DNA of 64,000 bases, taken from the NCBI GenBank assembly GCA_943789165.1, contig CALSTB010000005.1, positions 279,001 through 343,000 of the forward strand. Reading direction: 5' to 3'. Made by a program: the position numbers and the translations under genes. The stretch is from an uncultured Bacteroidia bacterium. Its GTDB lineage: Bacteria; Bacteroidota; Bacteroidia; NS11-12g; UBA9320. A model generated the notes under the pieces. It was not told the DNA's origin. It ran no database searches and saw only the letters and a program-made list of their open reading frames with translations. Positions 52,114 through 60,896 of this stretch are shown here, in pieces (within the stretch, counting starts at the first letter, position 1; the number at the start of each line of letters is the position of its first letter).

Positions 52114-55100
52114 ATGAGAATAGGTCTACAAAAACATACACAACAGGTTAAGCGCCTGTTATTTAGCACTTTAGCCTTGGTTAGCTTTGCATTTTTTGCA
52201 AACGTCCAACAGGCAAATGCAACGCACGTAATGGGGGCGGACATCACTTACAAGTGTTTGGACACCCTTAAATTTGAGTTTACCGTAAAATACTACCGCT
52301 ATTGTGGTGGTGTTCCTTTTGGTAACCCAAGTAACATTACAAAACTAATTTGTACCAAAACAGGGGCGTCTCAAGGCGTTTCTTTAACGCGTCAAAGTAT
52401 TCGTGACGTAACTCCTGTTTGTGCGACAGCAACTAAACCTTGTAATCCGTCGAACACCAGTAGAACTGGAGATGGTATCGAGGAGCATTACTACACGGTA
52501 ACGATTGATTTCAATAAAGCGCCGTATAGTAACTTGACTAAAAACGGATGTTGTGAGGTACGGCTAGAAACTGGACAGTGTTGTAGAAACTCCAACATTA
52601 CCTCCGGTGCTGCCAACCAGAACTTTTACACGTATGCTACCATTGACCTATGTAAAGCACCGTGTAACTCTTCTCCTTCGTTAACGACAGAGCCAATTGC
52701 ATATTTATGTTGTAACCAACCGTTCTACTATAACAACGGTGCATCGGATACATCTAACTATGACTCATTGTCGTACAACTTTGCTGATCCATTAAGAGGA
52801 TGGAACAACAAAATTAGCTACAGTGGTAACTACACATACAAAAACCCATTTGATTCTTACTATCCTGGTTCTTTGAAGCCACCATACAACAACCCAAATG
52901 CTAACCCACCAATCGGAATCTACTTAGATCCTGAAACAGGGGATTTGATTTTTACACCTGTAAAGTGTGATGAAATTACGGTTGCTGTATTGGAAGTAAC
53001 AGAGTGGAGGAAAAATGCCTCCGGAAAGTATGAAGTCATCGGGGTCACAAGGCGGGATATGCAGTTTATAACCAAGCAATGTCCCGGGAATAATCCGCCT
53101 ATTATAAAGGGTAAATTTACGACTACGGTCTGTGAAGGTTCCCAGATATGTTATGTGATTACGACAGAGGATAAGGTGAAAGTGCCACCGCCTCCACTAC
53201 CCAAACCTGATCCAGATACGGTGACTATTAAGTGGAACAGGGGTATTCCTGGTGCGACTTTTACTGTTCAAAATGCTAAAGCTTTAAACCAATCTGCGAA
53301 GTTCTGTTGGACACCTCCAATTGGATCCGCATCCGATCTGCCATACACATATACTGTGACGGCAAGGGATGACGCTTGTCCTTTGAATGCGGTAACAGTT
53401 CGTGCATTCCAAGTAAAAGTAAATCCTATTGCAGAAGCAGATAGAAAAATAACGAAATTAGATTGTGGCCGATACGCCATAGAAAGTGATCCTTTCCCTA
53501 ACTTTAAGAATCCGGCCAAATATTCGTGGCAACTGAAAGATTCCAGTGGGGTAATCATCTTCGATAGGAAGATAGGATATTTCGAGAGTACGGGTTCCTT
53601 TATTAGTTCTAAACAATATGATACCATTCTATTTAGAACGGGTGGAACGTATATCATACAACATACTATCGACAATAGCCCTAAGTGTCCAAACGATTAC
53701 TATGATACTATCGTAGTACCACCGTTGTTGGAAGTAGACTTAGCTTTCGGACCAGATACATTTGTATGTGCTGGAACTACCTTAAGACTTGAGCCAAAAA
53801 TTGCGAATGGATCTCTTCCAGTGTCATACAAATGGGGAACAGGAGATACGACTTCGTATATCGACATTCAAGTACCAAACCGTACGTCTGATACAACTTT
53901 CTATGTAGAAATACGGGATCAGAACAATTGTACCGCTTGGGATAGTACAACAGTATTCTTAAAAGAAAACCCACTGGTGACCATCGGTCCAGATCGAAGG
54001 ATTTGTACCTATAATACCATTAGTCTCTATCCAAATGATAGTTTGGCTTATTGGGATGATCCAAGAGATACGTCAGAAATAAAGATTCGTCAAGGTGATA
54101 CCTTATATAAAGAGTGGTATTTAGATGGTACACTCGTGAGTGAAGATACCGCGATGATAGATATTAATACTGCTGGAGAGTATGTCATTAAAGTAATAGA
54201 CAGTATAGGATGTTTTGCAACCGATACCATGATACTAGCTGTAAATGATACAGTAACTGCCAATGCCGGTCCAGATCAAACATTCTGTTGGAATGATTAC
54301 ATGGAACTGGTTGGTACAGAGCTAGATACCGCAGGTAATTGGAAAACGGGAACGTTTAGGTGGTGGGATATAACCGCGAACCCCAAAGTCAATATGGGGA
54401 CGAAGGATACCTTAGCCTATAACATACAAAACAGTACAGATTTCCAATTGGAGCTATTTGTAACAGAAGACACAACAACGTGTTATGATGCAGATACGGT
54501 CATTATTACGGTGAACCCACTCCCAATTGTTAAAATGCCTGGTGATATAGAAGTATGTCATGATGCTGGTAAGATCAACTTAACGTTGTTCGAAGACAGT
54601 AAAACAAAGGGAGGAGCTTGGTACTGCCCTAAGAATCCATCGTATGTAGAGAAAGAGAGTGAGTTTATCACTTCGCTTGCTGGTATACCAGGAAAATCAA
54701 CTAGTAACGAAATTTACTATAAGTATGTACATCCATCAACGGGTTGTGTGAGAACAGATTCTTTTACGATTAAAGTGAATCCGCTTCCAGACGTTGAGTT
54801 ACGAGATGGTTACTTCTGTCAAGATAAGGAAACTGTAAATCTAAAAGATGATAAGATTATTGTTTTACCTGGTGGTGGTACATTAGCACTAGGACGTCAA
54901 GCATGGAAATGTGTAGACTGTGGTAGCTATAAAGAGTCAGACATCATTGAAGATATTAACGGTGGTGGGTCTGGTGCGACCCAAGACTTCGTATTACATA
55001 TAGACGAAAATGCAATTCCTTTGGGAAGCTTCTCGTCTGATACAATAACGATTGAATTCGAATTTAGAAATGTATTTGGCTGTTACAACAGAGATACTGC

Positions 55101-56835
55101 TGACATTGCCATCACTAAAGTCCCTAAAATTGAATTTAAAGGATTCTCAGACTTATGTTGGGATGAAGGAATTGTAGAATTGAAAGGCTTGAGTGAGGTT
55201 ACGCCATCTGACGGAATCTGGAAAGCGGTTGATTCAACTGGATTTGCTGCGGCAGCTGGTTTAAATGCAGCGCTTAAAGGAGATACATTAAACGGAGATA
55301 CATTAAATACATTGGCTACTCCGCAACCTGCGGAAGGAAGTAGCTTTACATATTTAATGCGTTACTTCCACGATCGTTCAGGTTGTCCAACTTCACGTGA
55401 TACTACCTTGACGATTAGAGGTTTACCAGTTCCGATTATTGATGAGAAGCCATTCTCTGATGTGCACAAATCATTCGAACCGTTCACTTTCTGTGAGCTT
55501 GACGATGATGTGAACATGCAAGTGAATTATGCAGGTGGAACCTGGTCATCTTCACAAAGTGGTGTGTTATCAGGAAGTGACTTCATGCCTTCATCGGTAT
55601 CGAGCTACAACAACCCATTCCTTATATTCTATGATTACACAGATATATATGGTTGTGCTGGACGTGACTCAGTTCGGGTTGTCGTTCATCAACAACATAC
55701 CTTAGATATATCGAATGATACTGCGATTTGTAGAACGGATAACATGGTATTAGATGTGAAAGCAAATTATACCAATTCAACTGCAGTATTATGGGTGCCA
55801 CTTACTGGCGGAACAGTTGCGAATCCAAATGCGGATCAAACGACGTTTAGTTTTAAATCGTCACCAGATTCAGTATTCAGGCACTTGTTATATGCTCAAA
55901 CGGTAGAAAACAGCAACAACGTTTGTCCATTTACAGATAAGACAATGGTTGTGTTTGTTCATCCAAAACCTGTTGCGGAAATAGTTGGAGATACATTAAA
56001 TGGTTGTAACCCTGTAGATGTGCAGTTTACAACGACTATGTTGAACCAAATAGATCCATTGACAAGTAAATACGAATGGACTTACGAAGATGGTGGTTCT
56101 GACAATGTTCAAGACCCTAACTATAGATTTACAGTGAATGGTGATAACAATGTTCAATTGAGGTTGACATCAGCGTTTGGTTGTGATACAACACTTAACT
56201 TGAATGTGGAAGTATATCCAATTCCTGTAGCGATGTTTACACCAAATCCGAACAACAGTCAAACAGCTGCATTGCCTAAATTCCAGTTTAACAATGAGTC
56301 AACAGTGACTTCAGAATTAAACAGTGTGATTGCTGAAACGATTTGGGATTTCGGAATCCTATCTGAAATTGATGATACATCAACTCAAGTGAGTCCGTTG
56401 TTCTTCTATCCTTCAGATACGGGAACATACGACGTTAACTTAACGGTTAGAACACAATACGGTTGTGAGTCTCAATTTACCTACCCGGTAATTATCGGTC
56501 CAGATATCTTGGTATTCATTCCTAACGCATTCTCACCAGATGGTGGCGGACCAGAAGCAAACGATGGCTTTAGGGCAATTGTGAACGATGCAGCTAAAGA
56601 ATATCACCTAATCATCTTTAACCGATGGGGTGAGGTTATTTGGGAAACCAAAGATCGTTTAGCCGAGTGGGATGGTAAGTATGGTCGCGATGCTGGATGG
56701 GATGGAGATCCAAATACTTCAGCGCACGACAACAGATTACCAGTTGCTCAGGACGTTTACGCATACCATTTACGTATCGTAAGCTGGAACAACGAAGAGT
56801 TTAAGTACTCTGGAACTGTTACCTTAATTAGATAA
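52114..56835 (+). CDS. Giant surface protein with T9SS type B (gliding-associated) C-terminal domain
   Basis: A 1573-residue exported protein. A signal peptide of about 37 residues ends in QQANA; the mature start THVMGADITYKC is common to Bacteroidota type B proteins. The first 270 residues are Cys-rich (CRYYRYCGG-like, NGCCEVRL). Many repeated Ig- or PKD-like segments of 80-100 residues follow, with PKD-like units near 1310-1480 (YEWTYEDGG, IWDFGIL). The last about 105 residues are the CHU_C type B sorting domain (FIPNAFSPDG, IFNRWGEVIWE, EFKYSGTVTLIR). Type B cargo usually needs PorP/SprF partners, two of which are encoded 39 kb upstream. Probable adhesin or matrix protein. A terminator follows. 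Confidence 0.85.
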   Translation: MRIGLQKHTQQVKRLLFSTLALVSFAFFANVQQANATHVMGADITYKCLDTLKFEFTVKYYRYCGGVPFGNPSNITKLICTKTGASQGVSLTRQSIRDVTPVCATATKPCNPSNTSRTGDGIEEHYYTVTIDFNKAPYSNLTKNGCCEVRLETGQCCRNSNITSGAANQNFYTYATIDLCKAPCNSSPSLTTEPIAYLCCNQPFYYNNGASDTSNYDSLSYNFADPLRGWNNKISYSGNYTYKNPFDSYYPGSLKPPYNNPNANPPIGIYLDPETGDLIFTPVKCDEITVAVLEVTEWRKNASGKYEVIGVTRRDMQFITKQCPGNNPPIIKGKFTTTVCEGSQICYVITTEDKVKVPPPPLPKPDPDTVTIKWNRGIPGATFTVQNAKALNQSAKFCWTPPIGSASDLPYTYTVTARDDACPLNAVTVRAFQVKVNPIAEADRKITKLDCGRYAIESDPFPNFKNPAKYSWQLKDSSGVIIFDRKIGYFESTGSFISSKQYDTILFRTGGTYIIQHTIDNSPKCPNDYYDTIVVPPLLEVDLAFGPDTFVCAGTTLRLEPKIANGSLPVSYKWGTGDTTSYIDIQVPNRTSDTTFYVEIRDQNNCTAWDSTTVFLKENPLVTIGPDRRICTYNTISLYPNDSLAYWDDPRDTSEIKIRQGDTLYKEWYLDGTLVSEDTAMIDINTAGEYVIKVIDSIGCFATDTMILAVNDTVTANAGPDQTFCWNDYMELVGTELDTAGNWKTGTFRWWDITANPKVNMGTKDTLAYNIQNSTDFQLELFVTEDTTTCYDADTVIITVNPLPIVKMPGDIEVCHDAGKINLTLFEDSKTKGGAWYCPKNPSYVEKESEFITSLAGIPGKSTSNEIYYKYVHPSTGCVRTDSFTIKVNPLPDVELRDGYFCQDKETVNLKDDKIIVLPGGGTLALGRQAWKCVDCGSYKESDIIEDINGGGSGATQDFVLHIDENAIPLGSFSSDTITIEFEFRNVFGCYNRDTADIAITKVPKIEFKGFSDLCWDEGIVELKGLSEVTPSDGIWKAVDSTGFAAAAGLNAALKGDTLNGDTLNTLATPQPAEGSSFTYLMRYFHDRSGCPTSRDTTLTIRGLPVPIIDEKPFSDVHKSFEPFTFCELDDDVNMQVNYAGGTWSSSQSGVLSGSDFMPSSVSSYNNPFLIFYDYTDIYGCAGRDSVRVVVHQQHTLDISNDTAICRTDNMVLDVKANYTNSTAVLWVPLTGGTVANPNADQTTFSFKSSPDSVFRHLLYAQTVENSNNVCPFTDKTMVVFVHPKPVAEIVGDTLNGCNPVDVQFTTTMLNQIDPLTSKYEWTYEDGGSDNVQDPNYRFTVNGDNNVQLRLTSAFGCDTTLNLNVEVYPIPVAMFTPNPNNSQTAALPKFQFNNESTVTSELNSVIAETIWDFGILSEIDDTSTQVSPLFFYPSDTGTYDVNLTVRTQYGCESQFTYPVIIGPDILVFIPNAFSPDGGGPEANDGFRAIVNDAAKEYHLIIFNRWGEVIWETKDRLAEWDGKYGRDAGWDGDPNTSAHDNRLPVAQDVYAYHLRIVSWNNEEFKYSGTVTLIR
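55279..55308 (+). repeat. 15-bp tandem duplication in the giant surface gene
   Basis: Two adjacent copies of a 15-bp unit (GGAGATACATTAAAC and GGAGATACATTAAAT) encode GDTLN twice, in frame. A related GDTLN occurs again near 55988. Confidence 0.6.
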
Positions 56836-56854
56836 TCAATTTAAAAACCATACA

Positions 56855-56886
56855 GAAAGCAGTGCTAAACCCACTGCTTTCTTTTT
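56855..56886 (+). terminator. Rho-independent terminator between the giant surface genes
   Basis: A perfect 10-bp stem (56855-56864 with 56872-56881) with a 7-base loop is followed by five T, 20 bases after the stop of the first giant gene. The second giant gene starts 36 bases later and would need its own promoter, which I cannot identify. Confidence 0.75.
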
Positions 56887-56921
56887 ATTATAAAGTCGTA
56901 TCTTAGTAGTGCGTTACGATT

Positions 56922-57746
56922 GTGAAAAAACTAATCCTCATATCGCTTTTCTGCATAGCGTTTCATTTGCAATCTGCTGCATCCCATCTATTGGGAGCGG
57001 AGATTACGTATTCGCACTTGACAGATTATAAGTATAAAGTATTTGTGACGGTCTACAGAGATTGTAACGAGTGCAAGATTGCTGGAGGTGGGGGTGGTTC
57101 AAACACTAAAGATTGTGACAACGTTTACTTATATCTCAGATCATCTAATATCAATGGATGTAATTCTAAAGAATTAGGGAAGTTAGGCCTAACGAGGGAA
57201 TCGATAACAGAAATACTCCCTATTTGCCCAACCGCTGTTTCCAAATGTAAAGCCGATACCGGCTTAAGTTTTGGTGTTGAAGCCCATACTTTTTCGGTTG
57301 AAATAGATTTTGAAGAGTTTAAGTCTTATCAAAATTGTGGATTCGAAATGTATGTTCAGCTAGCTCTAAGAGCGGATGACATCGATAATTTATCACAATC
57401 TTCTATCGGAGAAACATTATATAACTTTAGTTACATAAACCCGTTTGAAGTGCATTCTTCCCCAAAGTTCAATGCCAATCCAGAGTTATTGTTAACCGTT
57501 AATCAAGCGGCTAAAAGTTACGTAACCTCTTCTAAAACGAGTGATTCAATTTCTATTCATTTTGAGAAACCATTACGAGGTGCTAACAATGAAATAAACT
57601 ATAAAGAAGGATACTCGCTTCAAAGACCATTAACCGTATGGTGCAATGGAGACCAAGAAAAATGTGAAGCGAATCCTCAAGCAAATCCGCCTGTGGGCGT
57701 TACCTTAAACGCACAAACAGGGTTTTGTGGCTTTTACCCCAGTTAA
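56922..57746 (+). CDS. Giant surface protein paralogue, N-terminal part before a frameshift
   Basis: The first 274 residues of a paralogue of the preceding giant gene. A GTG start gives a signal peptide ending in LQSAAS, and a mature start SHLLGAEITYSHLTDY, then the same Cys-containing N-terminal domain (TVYRDCNECK, RESITEILPICP) and NPQANPPVGVTLNAQTGF. It then runs into a stop two codons after the reading leaves the conserved path. In the paralogue the same point reads ETGDLIFTPVK. One extra T in the run at 57723-57726 explains the break, and the next frame continues VAFTPVKN. Confidence 0.8.
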   Translation: MKKLILISLFCIAFHLQSAASHLLGAEITYSHLTDYKYKVFVTVYRDCNECKIAGGGGGSNTKDCDNVYLYLRSSNINGCNSKELGKLGLTRESITEILPICPTAVSKCKADTGLSFGVEAHTFSVEIDFEEFKSYQNCGFEMYVQLALRADDIDNLSQSSIGETLYNFSYINPFEVHSSPKFNANPELLLTVNQAAKSYVTSSKTSDSISIHFEKPLRGANNEINYKEGYSLQRPLTVWCNGDQEKCEANPQANPPVGVTLNAQTGFCGFYPS

Positions 57747-60700
57747 AAATCACGAGAAGGCTACAATTGTATATGAAATTGAAATGTGGCGAAACACCAC
57801 TAAGGGTGTCGTTTTAATCAGTAAGGTAAGACGCGACATATTGGTAACCGTGACTTCATATGGACAACAGAATAATCCTCCTCAATTATTTGGTACTTCA
57901 TACGATACAAAATCAAACGTCGTAAACGCATGTGCCGGAGAAGAATTGTGTTTTGACATAAACGCAAAAGATGCGCCGTTCATTCATCCTGATGGTTCGT
58001 ACCAAACAGCAAATTCTGTTGAATACCAATGGGTTGCTCAGTTACCGGGAGCGACCATTAAACAAGTGTCCATGTCTCAAGCGCCTTATAACAAATTACA
58101 AGTTTGTTGGACACCAGGCAAAAAAGATATTGGGAAGTCATTCCCACTTCAGGTGAAGGCGACCGACAACCATTGTCCATTGCAGGCATCCGTGACAGCT
58201 CAATATACCATTGTGGTAAATGGAAAGCCTGACAACCACGTAAGTGTGAAGAATTTATGGTGTGGAAGCATTCAATTGAACGCAGATACGACCAAACAAT
58301 ATGATTTCAAAAGCATAGGTTGGACCTTGATTGATGATACGCAATCACCTTATTTTACGTCTAACAAAACTACTGATACGGTACAATTCAAAGAACCCAT
58401 CTCAGGTCAATTATCAGTTGTGCTTACTTCAGATGTGGGCTGTACAAATGAAGTGACCATACCCATTGATAAAACTGAGTCTGACTTAAGCGTCAATTTT
58501 GGTGAAGTACTAGGGAAGGATGCGTATTGTATTGGTGATACGGTAAAGCTAAGTGCTCAGTCAAAAGGGAATGTAAAAATCTATCAAGTGCATTGGTTGA
58601 GGAATTCTGATTCGTTTTCTAAAGCACCAGGCATTCAATATCCAGCAAAGTTTAAAGAGAATAAAGACATATTCGATGTTGTTTTATTGGGGTCGAAAGG
58701 AAAGCTTCAATGCGTTGATTCACATTCTATAGTAATCACGGTAGAAAGCCACCAAAAAGTGGACTTTGTGCCCATATTGCCAGTCTGTGAAGGACCAACT
58801 TTGGTCAACATCAGTCAATCTGCAAGTGTGCCTGGTGGCACGTGGGAAGGCATTGATCACGATTTAATGGTGAACAATCAAATCGACGTAAACAAGCTTG
58901 GTGATATTTCAACTGCGGTTGAAGTTTGTCAAAAGTATACGACTAAGTCGCTGACTTCAGGATGTTTAAGCCACGACACCTTCTGTGTTTGGGTGGTTCC
59001 TAATCCAGAATTGAATTTAGAGAAAAGAACGGTTTGCGGCGCTACTGGTTATTTTAACTTAACCAATATGGATCCCGCGATGTATTCTTTTGGTGAATAC
59101 GATATTGATTGGACGGTAGATGGGAAAACACCTGGGAGTAATCCATTAGGTAACAAACACTTAATCGAACTTGCTGGATTATCTATAGGCGATCATGAAG
59201 TAATCGGTGTATATAGAAATGAATTTGGTTGTTCGACTCGAGATACAGGAATTTTATCCCTTTTGGACAATATAGATTTATCATCTATAACTAGTAAAAA
59301 GTCATGTCAAGGAACCAATGAAAACCTCAACGAAATTTTTGGTATTGACCTTGGTGGCGGTTTTTGGACCAGTCCTTCAAATAGTGCAAGTGTAGTGAAT
59401 AACGCTATCGCAGCAGATGTTTGTGGTCCTGTGGATTTGCAATTTACATACGACCAGTTCGGATGTTATGTGACGCACGACGTTTCACTAAACGTAGTTT
59501 GTAAACCTAGTATTGCATTCGATATTCCCGATTCACTATGTGCGTTAGATGAAAGTGTACAGCTTATTGCCAATCCTTCTATCGGGATTTTTGAGGGCGA
59601 TGAGGTGGTTAATAATTATTTATACATCGATGAAACGCCTAAAACATATTCATTCAATTTTGTTGTAAAGAAAGATGTTTGTGAGTTTATATACCCGCAT
59701 TCTGTGACGGTAATGCCGGCACCGAAAATGGTTATAGGATCTGGTATTCCAGGGTCTATTTGTGAAGGACAGTCGATTGATTTAAAACCCATTCATGTGG
59801 TTGATGGAGTACTTGAAATAACCACTTCTGAAGAAACGTTCAGTTTTACTGGACAAGGGAGTGCCTTTACACACACACCAACTGAAGCGGAGAAAATGAA
59901 GGGCAAGGCGCTCATTAGACTAGCGTTAAAAGGACAAGGATACTGTCCAATCCCAGATGAGGAATATCAAATTAAAATTCATCCTAAAGCAAAAATCCAT
60001 TTGGTAGATAGCGTATTTGAAGGTTGTACCCCTTTTGCGTTCAAACCGGCGTTCATATACGACACTGAAATTTTGGATTGGTCAGCGACTCAAACAGAAT
60101 GGGATTTTGGTGATGGACCAAAACGACTAACTAAAATACAACCAAGCAACAATTATAAAGCTGCTGGTACGTATTCTATTTCATTACATACAGTTAGCCC
60201 TGAAGGTTGTGTTTACAACAAAACGTGGTTAAACGCTGTAACAGTGCATAGTTCTCCGGATGCATCGTTTAGACCTTCTCCTAACGGACAAGTATCCATT
60301 AGACAAGCATTTGTGCAATTTGAAAATACCAGTACTTCGGCAGATTCTATGTCGTACATGTGGAATTTCGGAACAGGTAATCCTGCTGATGTATCAACCG
60401 AAACATCGCCAAACTTTACCTTCTCAAACGATACAGGAACTTATAACGTTTCGTTAACCGTGTCGACAGATATGGGTTGTGAAGATGTATATGTCCACAA
60501 AGTGATTGTTGGGCCGGACATTCGTATCCTCGTTCCAAATGCCTTTTCACCAAACGACAAAGGTTCTGAAATAACAGAGGAGTTTAAAGTTGTAGGAACC
60601 AGTGTTCGCTATTTCCATATTGAAATCTTTAATCGGTGGGGACAACAAGTTTACAAATCAGACAACATTGATGAAGAGTGGGATGGAAAGTCAGTCGGAA

Positions 60701-60798
60701 GGTTCTGTGAAGTAGGCGTTTATGCTTATTTGATTCAAGCCACAAGTATGTCTGGTGAAACCTACGAGTTCAAAGGAACGATTCACCTTTTACGATAA
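57727..60798 (+). CDS. Giant surface protein paralogue, C-terminal part with T9SS type B domain
   Basis: The remaining 1023 residues, which continue the frameshifted gene and lack any signal peptide of their own. Repeated Ig/PKD-like segments lead to PKD-like units (TEWDFGDGPK, YMWNFGTG) and a CHU_C type B sorting domain (LVPNAFSPNDKG, IFNRWGQQVYKSD, EFKGTIHLL). With the N-terminal part the whole protein would be about 1290 residues, shorter than the first giant. If the frameshift is real, the C-terminal part cannot be secreted from its own start (GTG 57727). If it is an assembly error, the gene is an intact surface protein. It is divergent from nothing; relA/spoT follows in the same direction. 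Confidence 0.82.
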   Translation: MAFTPVKNHEKATIVYEIEMWRNTTKGVVLISKVRRDILVTVTSYGQQNNPPQLFGTSYDTKSNVVNACAGEELCFDINAKDAPFIHPDGSYQTANSVEYQWVAQLPGATIKQVSMSQAPYNKLQVCWTPGKKDIGKSFPLQVKATDNHCPLQASVTAQYTIVVNGKPDNHVSVKNLWCGSIQLNADTTKQYDFKSIGWTLIDDTQSPYFTSNKTTDTVQFKEPISGQLSVVLTSDVGCTNEVTIPIDKTESDLSVNFGEVLGKDAYCIGDTVKLSAQSKGNVKIYQVHWLRNSDSFSKAPGIQYPAKFKENKDIFDVVLLGSKGKLQCVDSHSIVITVESHQKVDFVPILPVCEGPTLVNISQSASVPGGTWEGIDHDLMVNNQIDVNKLGDISTAVEVCQKYTTKSLTSGCLSHDTFCVWVVPNPELNLEKRTVCGATGYFNLTNMDPAMYSFGEYDIDWTVDGKTPGSNPLGNKHLIELAGLSIGDHEVIGVYRNEFGCSTRDTGILSLLDNIDLSSITSKKSCQGTNENLNEIFGIDLGGGFWTSPSNSASVVNNAIAADVCGPVDLQFTYDQFGCYVTHDVSLNVVCKPSIAFDIPDSLCALDESVQLIANPSIGIFEGDEVVNNYLYIDETPKTYSFNFVVKKDVCEFIYPHSVTVMPAPKMVIGSGIPGSICEGQSIDLKPIHVVDGVLEITTSEETFSFTGQGSAFTHTPTEAEKMKGKALIRLALKGQGYCPIPDEEYQIKIHPKAKIHLVDSVFEGCTPFAFKPAFIYDTEILDWSATQTEWDFGDGPKRLTKIQPSNNYKAAGTYSISLHTVSPEGCVYNKTWLNAVTVHSSPDASFRPSPNGQVSIRQAFVQFENTSTSADSMSYMWNFGTGNPADVSTETSPNFTFSNDTGTYNVSLTVSTDMGCEDVYVHKVIVGPDIRILVPNAFSPNDKGSEITEEFKVVGTSVRYFHIEIFNRWGQQVYKSDNIDEEWDGKSVGRFCEVGVYAYLIQATSMSGETYEFKGTIHLLR

Positions 60799-60884
60799 TT
60801 TGGTCTGAACCAACTCGTAAATCTATCTAAATTTATTTGCTAAAAATTCAAGTACTTCTGAGTGCGTAAAATCTATACATGGCT

Positions 60885-60892
60885 TATTTTTG
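60885..60892 (+). promoter_or_regulatory. Candidate -7 box of the RelA/SpoT gene
   Basis: TATTTTTG, an exact TAnnTTTG match, ends 4 bases before the ATG at 60897, predicting a leaderless mRNA. No clear -33 element. Confidence 0.45.
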
Positions 60893-60896
60893 AACC

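Noticed and set aside
52114..56835. Mosaic origin of the giant surface gene from apparent change in codon use along its length
   Set aside because: The impression is weak and cannot be quantified here; repeat-rich regions often vary in composition.
57723..57726. Phase variation of the giant surface gene by slipped-strand mispairing
   Set aside because: A run of four T is too short for high-frequency slippage.
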